A stretch of 64,000 bases of DNA from an uncultured Lachnospiraceae bacterium (GTDB lineage: Bacteria; Bacillota; Clostridia; Lachnospirales; Lachnospiraceae), in contig CALWBQ010000050.1 in the NCBI GenBank assembly GCA_944376125.1, forward strand, positions 1 through 64,000, written 5' to 3'. Below the pieces are notes generated by a model that saw only the letters and a list, made by a program, of their open reading frames with translations, was not told the DNA's origin and searched no databases. Made by a program: the position numbers and the translations under genes. Below are positions 35,937 to 43,582 of this stretch, piece by piece; position 1 is the first letter of the stretch, and each line of letters starts with the position of its first letter.

Positions 35937-37652
35937 CTATGCGGAAAAACGATATTCCTTGATCACAATCTGAAGGCTTCGGTTCCCATTATACTCATTG
36001 ACCACAGGATAGTAAACTGCATCTATTTTTCTGCGGCTCCCCTGCTCTTCTATAAACCCATCTCCATCGCAGAACACCATGGCATCCATGGCAAATCCCT
36101 GCTCTGTCACCAGAGAAAGTTTTACTGCATTCCGGTTTCTCCCCAGAACCCTCGCGCTCCGGATCGTCAGATTCTTTTGAGCAAACTGAGGCTTCTCATT
36201 GCCGTTCCCAAAGGGTTCCAGCCTCTGGAGCTCCTCAATCAAAGGCTCTGTTATGTATTCCAGCGGCATGGGGACATCAATCCATACCTTCCTCACAAAA
36301 TCTTCTTCTGTCAGCCTGGCATTTTCATTGAGCCTGCGGCGAAGCTCCGGCACATTTTCTTCCGGCAGAGACAAACCCGCTGCCATGGGATGGCCGCCAA
36401 ACTTTGTCAGCAAATCTTTTACTTCTGCCAGGCCCTCGAACATGTGGTAGGTCTCGATGGAGCGTCCGGAGCCCTTAACACCTTCTCCCCCTCTGGTCAG
36501 AACAAGTGATGGCTTCTGATACTGTTCCCTGAGGCGGCCCGCCACAATCCCAGCCAGAGACTCATGGCACTGGGGAAGAAATACTACTAAAACTTTGTCC
36601 TGTCTGTACTGCTTCTCTACTATATCGATAGCTTCCTGGGTGTTTTTCAGAGTCATGTCCTTTCTCTGCTCATTCAGTTCCTTCAGCTCCCCGGCCAGTT
36701 CATCTGCCTCCTCCCGGCTCTGGGAGAGAAGAAGCCTTAACGCCAGCTTTGCCGTGTACAAGCGCCCTCCCGCATTAAGGCAGGGCCCAATAACAAAGCC
36801 AATATGATAGGCAGTGATAGACGCCGGATCCAGATTGTTCTTCTGAATCAGGCTCAGCAGCCCCAAATTTTCTGATCTGGCAATCCTCTTTAGTCCTTCT
36901 TTCACAACAGTCCTGTTTTCATCCTGCAGCTTCATCACATCCCCTACCGTTGCAATAGCAGCAAACTCCAGCATATTTTCCCATTTTTCCAGGGAAATCC
37001 CGCAGGCTTCATATAGTGCCCGCATCAGCTTAAAGGCTACCATCCCGCCGCAGATCTCCGGATAAGGATATCGGCTGTCCCGGCGTTTGGGATTGACTAC
37101 AGCATCTGCCGGAGGCAGGATATCTTCACCGCTATCCGTCTTCTGAATATCGTGGTGATCTGTCACAATCACCGTCATCCCCAGCTCCTTGGCCAGGCGG
37201 ATCTGTTCCACCGCTGCAATGCCATTGTCACAGGTCAGGATCGTATCCACCCCATCCTTTGCCGCAGCCCGGATAATTGCCTCATTGATGCCATAGCCGT
37301 CCCGGATCCTGTCAGGGATCTCATAATCCCGGCAGGCCCCGGCTTCCTCAAGGGCACAGAGCAAAATATAAGTGGAGCAGACTCCATCGATGTCATAATC
37401 CCCCACAATTCTAATCTTTGCATGGCTCTCAATCTTTTCTTTCAGAATTTCCACAGCTCTGTCTATATCTGGCAGCAGAGACGGAGAATAGAGATCCTTA
37501 ACCGTACCGAATAGGTACCGTTTTACCGCCTCATCTCCCACCACATCCCGATTCCGTATGATCCTGGCCGTTACCGGGCTGATAGAATACCGCTCTGCGA
37601 TTGCCGCAAAATCTGCCTTCTTTGTATGCATCATCCATTGTGTCTTTGCCAT
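35937..37652 (-). CDS. recJ: Single-stranded-DNA exonuclease RecJ
   Basis: 5'-3' exonuclease of the DHH phosphoesterase superfamily, 571 residues. Motifs GDYDIDGVCST (I), TCDNGI (II), VTDHHDI (III) and GGHPMAAG (DHHA1) are intact. A C-terminal OB-fold region begins around 455. It works in RecF-pathway repair and base-excision repair. In B. subtilis recJ precedes apt-relA; here it lies 28 kb from them, 19 bases after the HAMP-protein gene and upstream of the Gfo/Idh gene. Confidence 0.93.
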   Translation of the reverse strand: MAKTQWMMHTKKADFAAIAERYSISPVTARIIRNRDVVGDEAVKRYLFGTVKDLYSPSLLPDIDRAVEILKEKIESHAKIRIVGDYDIDGVCSTYILLCALEEAGACRDYEIPDRIRDGYGINEAIIRAAAKDGVDTILTCDNGIAAVEQIRLAKELGMTVIVTDHHDIQKTDSGEDILPPADAVVNPKRRDSRYPYPEICGGMVAFKLMRALYEACGISLEKWENMLEFAAIATVGDVMKLQDENRTVVKEGLKRIARSENLGLLSLIQKNNLDPASITAYHIGFVIGPCLNAGGRLYTAKLALRLLLSQSREEADELAGELKELNEQRKDMTLKNTQEAIDIVEKQYRQDKVLVVFLPQCHESLAGIVAGRLREQYQKPSLVLTRGGEGVKGSGRSIETYHMFEGLAEVKDLLTKFGGHPMAAGLSLPEENVPELRRRLNENARLTEEDFVRKVWIDVPMPLEYITEPLIEELQRLEPFGNGNEKPQFAQKNLTIRSARVLGRNRNAVKLSLVTEQGFAMDAMVFCDGDGFIEEQGSRRKIDAVYYPVVNEYNGNRSLQIVIKEYRFSA

Positions 37653-37670
37653 GAGCCAGCCAGTCTCCTT

Positions 37671-38630
37671 CTATGCTTCTTTCTTGTTTTCCTGCTCTTT
37701 TAACCGAGTCTTCAGCGCTTCCAGCTCGTACAGAATGGCTGCAAAGTCTCCCCGGTAAGCACTGTCCTCATATGGAGATACATCCAGATTTCCCTCTCTA
37801 ATCTCCTGCAGGACCCTCTTTTCGTCGTCTGCCATGGTCTTTAAGCTGGAAGCCAAACCATTGACTGCAGAAGCCATATCCTGGATCTCTTTGTCCCCCT
37901 CGCACTCGAGATGGACACTGAGAGTTCCGGCTGCTACGCTCTGAACACCGCTCACGACTTTTCCCAGCGGCACCGCAATCCCCCTGATCAGGGAAACCAC
38001 CAGAACCGACAGCGCAATCGCCAGGGCAAGGATCAGAATAACCTTCCATTCTATCAGGCGGCGGAATAACTGGTTGCCTTCCTCGCTGGCTCCCTGCGCC
38101 CCCTGCTGCTTCTCCACAGCCATATCGGACAAGCTGGAATTGATCTCATTAAAAATCTTCTGGGAGTCACCGCTCAAAAGTTCCAGAGCTTCCTGCTGAC
38201 GCCCCTCCCGGCTGCTCTCCAGAACTGCTTCACTGTGGATCAAGTACTGTCCCCACAGCTCCAGAACAGAATCATACAATTCCTTCTCTGCTGGCGTCCC
38301 TACATAGCGCTCCCCGTAGTTCTCCATCGCCTGCCCCAATTGTTCCTGCTGCAGCCGAATCTCCTCATCCAGCCGTCCCATCTCCTCCGAATCCTCAGAC
38401 AGCGCATGGTTATACTCGGCAATCCGGTAATTGGATGTCTCTGTTTTCCACTCCTCCGCAGCGATCACTGCGGGCATCCAATAATCTGCGATCACCGTGC
38501 TGGCCTGGTTGATCCGATTGCTGGTAAGAATAGCCACCAGGGCGATCAGAATCATTCCCAGTACACTGACAATCTCAATCAGGCGCAGCCTGTTCTGAAT
38601 TGTCATTTTTTTCTTAAAATTTTCTCCCAT
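37671..38630 (-). CDS. 4-helix-bundle/HAMP membrane protein without output domain
   Basis: 319 residues from the chosen start (ATG 38630, GAGGTG upstream; the frame opens at 38708). A first membrane helix (about 14-40), an extracytoplasmic helical domain resembling the MCP four-helix bundle (about 45-200), a second membrane helix (about 210-230) and a HAMP domain (about 232-285, with the GTLSVHLE turn) are followed by only about 35 residues rather than a methyl-accepting, kinase or cyclase domain. It resembles the sensory half of a chemoreceptor. It is directly upstream of recJ and downstream of the M20 hydrolase. Function unknown. Confidence 0.75.
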   Translation of the reverse strand: MGENFKKKMTIQNRLRLIEIVSVLGMILIALVAILTSNRINQASTVIADYWMPAVIAAEEWKTETSNYRIAEYNHALSEDSEEMGRLDEEIRLQQEQLGQAMENYGERYVGTPAEKELYDSVLELWGQYLIHSEAVLESSREGRQQEALELLSGDSQKIFNEINSSLSDMAVEKQQGAQGASEEGNQLFRRLIEWKVILILALAIALSVLVVSLIRGIAVPLGKVVSGVQSVAAGTLSVHLECEGDKEIQDMASAVNGLASSLKTMADDEKRVLQEIREGNLDVSPYEDSAYRGDFAAILYELEALKTRLKEQENKKEA

Positions 38631-38725
38631 ATCAACACCTCTGCCACAGCGTTTCTTTTTGTCCATTATAGCGAATCTGCAGCCGCAAGGCAAGGGCCGT
38701 CCCGGCACAGTTTTATATCCGCCCT

Positions 38726-39943
38726 CTAAGCTCTCTGCAGCAATTTCATCACCAACTCTGACTGCAGCCGGACTCCCAGAGACAGCGCTCTCTCATCAAT
38801 ATCAAAATTCTGATTGTGGAGGGGCGCATCAATGCCCTTTTCCTTGCAGGCGCAGCCCAGATGGTAAAATGCCCCTGGAGCTTTATTTAAAAAGAATGAA
38901 AAATCCTCCACGCCTAAGCTGGGGTAAGGCTTAAAGTGAATATGTTCCCGCCCAAGAGCCTCTGCGGCCGTTTCAATCACCACATCTACGATGTCATTGG
39001 TATTAATCAACGCATCGTATCCCGGAGTAAAGACGGCTTTCCCCTCACCTCCAAATGCACGGCAGATCTGCTGCGTCACATTGGAAATGTATTCCTTGGC
39101 CTGTTTCCGTATCTCTGGATCTGTGGTTCTTAACGTCCCTGTCAGTACTACCTCGTCTGCCACTACATTGGCTGCCGTCCCCCCATGGATGGTGCCCAGG
39201 GACAGGACAATATTCTGAAAAGGAGAAATCTTGCGGCTCACCAGGGTCTGAAGAGCCTGAATCACTGCCGCTGCCTCCACGATGGCATCGATCCCGCCGT
39301 CCGGGTAGGCTCCATGGCAGCTCTTTCCCCGAATCACCAGCTCCACTTCATCAGAAGACGCGTTGAGATCATCATATTTCAGCTCCACCTCGCCGTACTC
39401 ATAAGTAGGCATCATGTGAAGCCCCAGAACGTAATCCACATGGGGATTTTCCATGCAGCCTTCCTTTACCATCCGCTCTGCTCCCCCGCAGGTTTCCTCC
39501 GCTGGCTGGAAAAAGATCTTTACCGTCCCTCTCCATCTATCCTCATATTGTTTCAGCAGCCAGGCTACTCCCAAGGCAATCGCCATGTGGGCATCATGGC
39601 CGCAGGCATGCATGACACCTGGATTTTGAGAGCAGTAGGTTCTGGAAGGATCTTCCTCCAAAGGGAGCCCATCCATGTCGGCTCTCAGCCCCACAGTAAG
39701 AGAGGGCCCATTTCCATCCCCTTTTCCCTCGACAACTGCCACGATTCCCGTATCAGCACAGGGATAACAGAAGGGGATATTCCATTCCTGCAGATACTCC
39801 CGGATAATAGCCCCCGTCTCATATTCCTCGGTTCCCAGCTCCGGATGTTGGTGAAGCCTTCTCCTGATCCCAACCAGCATCGGCTCCATCGCATCGGTCT
39901 TTTCTTTCATCCATCCGTCTGTCCATATTTCTTTCTGACTCAT
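38726..39943 (-). CDS. M20 family amidohydrolase/peptidase
   Basis: Metal-dependent amidohydrolase of the M20D (aminoacylase/IAA-amino-acid hydrolase-like) group, 405 residues. Motifs: RRRLHQHPELG, RADMDGLP, HACGHDAHMA and the QPAEE acid, with a dimerisation domain in the middle (about 185-300) and VEDFSFFL near the C terminus. No signal peptide. Its ATG overlaps the alr stop (ATGA at 39940-39943). The substrate might be an N-acyl amino acid or a D-amino-acid dipeptide given the neighbour alr, which is inference. Confidence 0.92.
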   Translation of the reverse strand: MSQKEIWTDGWMKEKTDAMEPMLVGIRRRLHQHPELGTEEYETGAIIREYLQEWNIPFCYPCADTGIVAVVEGKGDGNGPSLTVGLRADMDGLPLEEDPSRTYCSQNPGVMHACGHDAHMAIALGVAWLLKQYEDRWRGTVKIFFQPAEETCGGAERMVKEGCMENPHVDYVLGLHMMPTYEYGEVELKYDDLNASSDEVELVIRGKSCHGAYPDGGIDAIVEAAAVIQALQTLVSRKISPFQNIVLSLGTIHGGTAANVVADEVVLTGTLRTTDPEIRKQAKEYISNVTQQICRAFGGEGKAVFTPGYDALINTNDIVDVVIETAAEALGREHIHFKPYPSLGVEDFSFFLNKAPGAFYHLGCACKEKGIDAPLHNQNFDIDERALSLGVRLQSELVMKLLQRA

Positions 39944-41121
39944 TGAAACCTCCCTGTGTCCCCAAGCATCGTTTTTACAGACTCAACACTGCCATTTTTT
40001 GTATAAATCCGCGGCGGCCTTGCCGTCAGCCGGGACACAATGTCATTTTTGTTTGTCTCAGCCAGCTGGCTGATCTCCTGTATATCCAGAGTTCCCCCTG
40101 TGCCATCCCCGTAGATGACCACTTCATCCCCCAACTGAGCTTCCGGCACATCCCCCAGATCTACCATGCACTGATCCATGCAGAGCACGCCGACAATCGG
40201 CACCCTCCTGCCCCGGACGGTCACAAAGGCTTTTCCCCGCAGATTTCTCGGATAGCCATCTGCATATCCAAATGGAAGAGTACCGATTCTGGTATCTCTG
40301 TCAGCTCTCCACATGAAATCATAGCTGACCCCCTCACCTGCGCGGATCTCTGTGATGTGGTTGATACGAGTCTTAAAAACCAAAGCCTGCCGGATATCCA
40401 GGCTGCCTTTGTGGAAGCCCTTCAAACCATAGATAATCGCCCCCGCACGGATCATATCCATCCGATATTCCGGGTAATCCACAGAAGCAATGGAATCTGC
40501 CAGATGGCAGCAGGGAAGGGTCACTCCCCTGGCCCTCAGTCTCCGGATTGCCTCTGTAAATGCCTGATATTGTTTCAGATTGGATTCATCATCCAGAAGA
40601 ACCAGGTGGGAAAAGATTCCCTCAATTTTCAGGCCCTCCATCCTGCTGATCTCTTCGATCTCGTCCAGACTCTTCTCACAGTCCGGAAATCCAATCCGGT
40701 GAAACCCCGTATCATACTTAATATGAATTCCCGCAGTTACTCCCGCCTGCACCGCCAGCTCACTCAGAACCCTGGCCTGTCTGAGAGAATCCACTGTCTG
40801 CAGAATCCCATACTGGAGCACATCCGGCAGATATTCATCCGGCGTCAGCCCCATGATCAGCACCGGGTACTGAGGGTAAGCCAGTTTCAGTTCAATTGCC
40901 TCTGACAGAGTTGCTACGCAGAGCAGATCGCCTCCATGCTCCATAATCGCGGGGGCAATCCCCACAGCTCCATGTCCGTAGCCGTTGGCTTTCACAACGG
41001 CTGCTATTTTTACATCCTTTCCGACCATGGCGCGGATCTGCTCAACGTTATATGCAATCCTGTCCAGTTTTACTTCAATAACCGTTTCCCGGTATGTTGC
41101 ATATTCACTCATGGTTCCCAT
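39940..41121 (-). CDS. alr: Alanine racemase
   Basis: PLP fold III racemase that supplies D-alanine for peptidoglycan. The PLP lysine motif AAVVKANGYGHG and the opposite-face tyrosine (GEGVSYDFMWRA) are present. The start is uncertain: the frame opens at a TTG (41148); ATG 41121 and ATG 41112 are better, but neither has a strong Shine-Dalgarno. Downstream it overlaps the M20 gene by ATGA, so the pair is translated together. Confidence 0.95.
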   Translation of the reverse strand: MGTMSEYATYRETVIEVKLDRIAYNVEQIRAMVGKDVKIAAVVKANGYGHGAVGIAPAIMEHGGDLLCVATLSEAIELKLAYPQYPVLIMGLTPDEYLPDVLQYGILQTVDSLRQARVLSELAVQAGVTAGIHIKYDTGFHRIGFPDCEKSLDEIEEISRMEGLKIEGIFSHLVLLDDESNLKQYQAFTEAIRRLRARGVTLPCCHLADSIASVDYPEYRMDMIRAGAIIYGLKGFHKGSLDIRQALVFKTRINHITEIRAGEGVSYDFMWRADRDTRIGTLPFGYADGYPRNLRGKAFVTVRGRRVPIVGVLCMDQCMVDLGDVPEAQLGDEVVIYGDGTGGTLDIQEISQLAETNKNDIVSRLTARPPRIYTKNGSVESVKTMLGDTGRFQ

Positions 41122-41203
41122 TATATTCACTGCGCAGAGAAATTTCAAGAGAGAAAGGCAATGCGGCCAGCTCCTAAATATCCAATTTTTTTCAAAAAAA
41201 TGA

Positions 41204-41232
41204 TTGACTTTTATCAGCAGTTCGTATATAAT
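41204..41232 (+). promoter_or_regulatory. Promoter of tRNA-Arg
   Basis: TTGACT, 17-base spacer, perfect TATAAT, ending 47 bases before the tRNA. Confidence 0.8.
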
Positions 41233-41279
41233 TGTTTTTGTGCTGTTGAAGAGCTGTAGGGCTCAGGAAACAGAAGTGT

Positions 41280-41353
41280 GCGTCAGTAGCTCAGCTGGAT
41301 AGAGCATACGGCTACGGACCGTAGTGTCGGGAGTTCGAATCTTCTCTGGCGCG
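41280..41353 (+). tRNA. tRNA-Arg (anticodon ACG)
   Basis: Acceptor GCGTCAG/CTGGCGC (one G-U), D arm GCTC/GAGC, anticodon stem TACGG/CCGTA with loop CTACGGA (anticodon ACG, read as ICG), T arm GGGAG-TTCGAAT-CTTCT, discriminator G. CCA is not encoded. Confidence 0.95.
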
Positions 41354-41361
41354 CTGGATTG

Positions 41362-41391
41362 CAGGACATGTCGCAGGACATGTCCTGTTTT
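41362..41391 (+). terminator. Terminator of tRNA-Arg, built from a direct repeat
   Basis: CAGGACATGTC-GCAG-GACATGTCCTG followed by TTTT. The stem contains the 12-base direct repeat GCAGGACATGTC twice in tandem. Confidence 0.8.
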
Positions 41392-41458
41392 ACTATAAAG
41401 CGGCTGAACTGCCTTCTCAGACCCCGGAAGCCGCCAAAATAATATGGAGAACTTTACA

Positions 41459-42313
41459 ATGGATTCCAGATTTACTTTAGAAAAGCGGATCGCCGCTGAA
41501 CTGAAAAGCTATGATGGGCATATGGGATTCTATGCCGATGATTTAAAGGGAAATGTTGTCGCAATAAATGCAGATGAGGATTTCGAGACAGCCAGCACCA
41601 TTAAAGCCTACATACTGGCCTGCCTCTTTGACCAGATACAGCAGAAGCAAGCCAGCCTGGAAGACATTTTAACCTATGGGCCTCAGCACATGGTTTCCGG
41701 AAGCGGCCTGGTTCATTCCATGGATCTTGGAATGAAGCTCCGTGTTAAAGATGCCGCCACCCTGATGATTATTGTCAGCGACAATACCGCCACCAATATG
41801 ATCATCGAGTACCTTGGCCTGGATACCATTAACGCCTGTATCCAAAAGCTGGGATGCAGGGATACCTGTCTCCACAGACCTCTCCGTTTTGACAGTGATG
41901 GTCTTGGCCGCCTCGGCACATCCACCCCAAAGGACTATGCCAGCATCTTTATTCGTCTTGCAAAGGGAACCCTGATCAGCCCCGAAGCTGACGCGGCTAT
42001 GATCGAAATTCTGAAAAAGCAGCACTACAATTCCATGATCGTCCGTGATTTTCCAATCTACTATATGGACGGAGAGGACAATGGAGAGGAGGCGTCCATC
42101 CAGGTAGCCTCCAAAAGCGGCAGCATGGATGAGTGCCGCAATGACGGCGGCATCGTCTTTACACCTTACGGCCCATATGTTATCGTAATGATGCACAAAA
42201 ATTTCAGCGACCCCATGTACTATTCCGATCATCCGGCCACTCGGTTCGGTGCCAGAGTCAGCCGCATGATGCTGGATCAATATCTTGCGCTGGAGGGACG
42301 TTTTCTCCTATAA
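41459..42313 (+). CDS. Class A beta-lactamase-fold serine hydrolase, non-secreted
   Basis: Beta-lactamase2-type protein. The STIK tetrad (Ser51-Lys54 counted from the upstream ATG 41444), the SDN triad (112-114) and the KSG triad (224-226) are present. The general-base Glu of the omega loop is missing: residues 140-165 carry no Glu. There is no signal peptide or lipobox, so it is likely cytoplasmic. ATG 41459 has GGAG nine bases upstream and is preferred to 41444. Gram-positive proteins of this type are often annotated as beta-lactamases without shown drug hydrolysis; a cytoplasmic amidase/esterase role is an alternative. Confidence 0.85.
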   Translation: MDSRFTLEKRIAAELKSYDGHMGFYADDLKGNVVAINADEDFETASTIKAYILACLFDQIQQKQASLEDILTYGPQHMVSGSGLVHSMDLGMKLRVKDAATLMIIVSDNTATNMIIEYLGLDTINACIQKLGCRDTCLHRPLRFDSDGLGRLGTSTPKDYASIFIRLAKGTLISPEADAAMIEILKKQHYNSMIVRDFPIYYMDGEDNGEEASIQVASKSGSMDECRNDGGIVFTPYGPYVIVMMHKNFSDPMYYSDHPATRFGARVSRMMLDQYLALEGRFLL

Positions 42314-42324
42314 TCGATACAAGA

Positions 42325-42357
42325 ACAGGCAGGCCCCTGATGAGCGGGCCTGCCTGT
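42325..42357. terminator. Bidirectional terminator with perfect 12-pair stem
   Basis: ACAGGCAGGCCC / GGGCCTGCCTGT with a nine-base loop lies between the convergent lactamase-fold and YerC-like genes. Confidence 0.85.
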
Positions 42358-42359
42358 CT

Positions 42360-42680
42360 TTATTTGCCGTTCTGTTCCTCCGGCTCTTCTTGTTTATCTC
42401 CCAGTCTTGCAAATACCATGTCGTAACCGTCATTGCCGTAATTCAGCGAGCGGTTCACACGGCTGATCGTGGCGGTCGACGCACCGGTTTTCTCTGCAAT
42501 CTCAAGGTATGTCTTTCCCTCCCTCAGCATCTTTGCCACTTCGTAGCGCTGGGAGAGAGACAGCAATTCATTGATTGTGCAGACATCCTCGAAAAAAATA
42601 TAACATTCCTCCGGTGACTTCAATGTCAGGATCGCCTGAAAAAGATGGTCTACTGCTTCTGTCTTTATTTTTTTATTCAT
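42360..42680 (-). CDS. YerC/YecD-family TrpR-like regulator
   Basis: Small helical DNA-binding protein of 106 residues with the Trp-repressor-like helix-turn-helix KTYLEIAEKTGASTATISRVNR, close to the Firmicute YerC group whose target is not established. The acidic tail is unusual but common in clostridial members. ATG 42680 with GAGG upstream is preferred over the frame start at 42704. It has its own promoter (42725-42753). Confidence 0.85.
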   Translation of the reverse strand: MNKKIKTEAVDHLFQAILTLKSPEECYIFFEDVCTINELLSLSQRYEVAKMLREGKTYLEIAEKTGASTATISRVNRSLNYGNDGYDMVFARLGDKQEEPEEQNGK

Positions 42681-42724
42681 TGTGCGCTTCCTCTCCTGGT
42701 CCATGACCTTTTGATTCCGCTTTC

Positions 42725-42753
42725 ATTTTAGCATATTAAAGTTTGAAAGTCCA
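42725..42753 (-). promoter_or_regulatory. Promoter of the YerC-like gene
   Basis: Minus-strand TGGACT, 17-base spacer, TAAAAT, about 40 bases before the start codon. Confidence 0.5.
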
Positions 42754-42763
42754 CTGTTTTAAC

Positions 42764-43573
42764 TCAAGAAAGCACGAATTTTTCTACCACCTGGGCCACG
42801 CCATCCTCATCATTTGTGCCAGTGATGTAATCGGCGGCATTTCTTACTGGTAAAACGGCGTTCCCCATGGCTACGCCCAGACCGGCAAAACGGATCATAG
42901 ACAGATCGTTATAGCCGTCCCCGCAGGCAATCACCTCTTCCCTGGATAGTCCCAAAATCCCCAGAAGCGCTTCCAGCCTCTTGGCCTTGTCAATTCCCCT
43001 TGGGAGGATTTCCAGAAAAAATGGCTCTGACCGATAGACGCTGATATTTTTCCCCAAAGCTGCCTTTACTCTCGGCTCCACCATAGCCAGATAGTCCCCG
43101 TCATCCACCATCAGAAATTTGGGCACAGCAAACTCTACATACTCCTCCATAGCGCTGATTTCTTTCACAGGCATCTGATTTGTCCGGGCTTCCAGTTCCA
43201 CATAAGGGTCTTCTTTTTTTAAAGTAATAATTGTATCTCCTTGATAGGTCAGGATATTCACCTGATACTCCCTTGCCAGACCGATCACGTTCCGGTTAAT
43301 CTTAGGCGGCAGCAGAGCTGAGGCCACAGTCTCCCCTGTCCGGCAATTTATGATCATCCCGCCGTTGTAGGATAAAATATAGCTTCCATATTTCCCCAAC
43401 TCCAGCTCTCTAGCCAGGGGCATCACCCCCTGAGTGGGACGCCCGGAGGCCAGAACTGTGATTTTTCCCATCTTCTGTGCCTCCATCAGGGCCTCCCTGG
43501 TTCTAGGCGTGATCTGCTTATCCCGGTTGGTCAATGTCCCGTCCAGATCCAGAACGATCATCTTATAATCCAT
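42764..43573 (-). CDS. Cof-type HAD phosphatase
   Basis: Haloacid-dehalogenase hydrolase of the Cof/IIB group, 269 residues. Motif I VLDLDGTLTN, motif II ASGRP, motif III lysine in DKAKRLEALL and motif IV GDGYNDLSMI are all present. Such enzymes dephosphorylate sugar phosphates or cofactors; substrate not predictable. It begins 9 bases after the hydratase stop codon, so the two are probably co-transcribed. Confidence 0.92.
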   Translation of the reverse strand: MDYKMIVLDLDGTLTNRDKQITPRTREALMEAQKMGKITVLASGRPTQGVMPLARELELGKYGSYILSYNGGMIINCRTGETVASALLPPKINRNVIGLAREYQVNILTYQGDTIITLKKEDPYVELEARTNQMPVKEISAMEEYVEFAVPKFLMVDDGDYLAMVEPRVKAALGKNISVYRSEPFFLEILPRGIDKAKRLEALLGILGLSREEVIACGDGYNDLSMIRFAGLGVAMGNAVLPVRNAADYITGTNDEDGVAQVVEKFVLS

Positions 43574-43582
43574 TTCTCAATC

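Noticed and set aside
39943..40905. A 320-codon plus-strand frame opposite alr
   Set aside because: Shadow of alr; no family features.
41459..42313. Calling this gene an antibiotic-resistance beta-lactamase
   Set aside because: No signal peptide and no omega-loop Glu, so drug hydrolysis is not supported by sequence.
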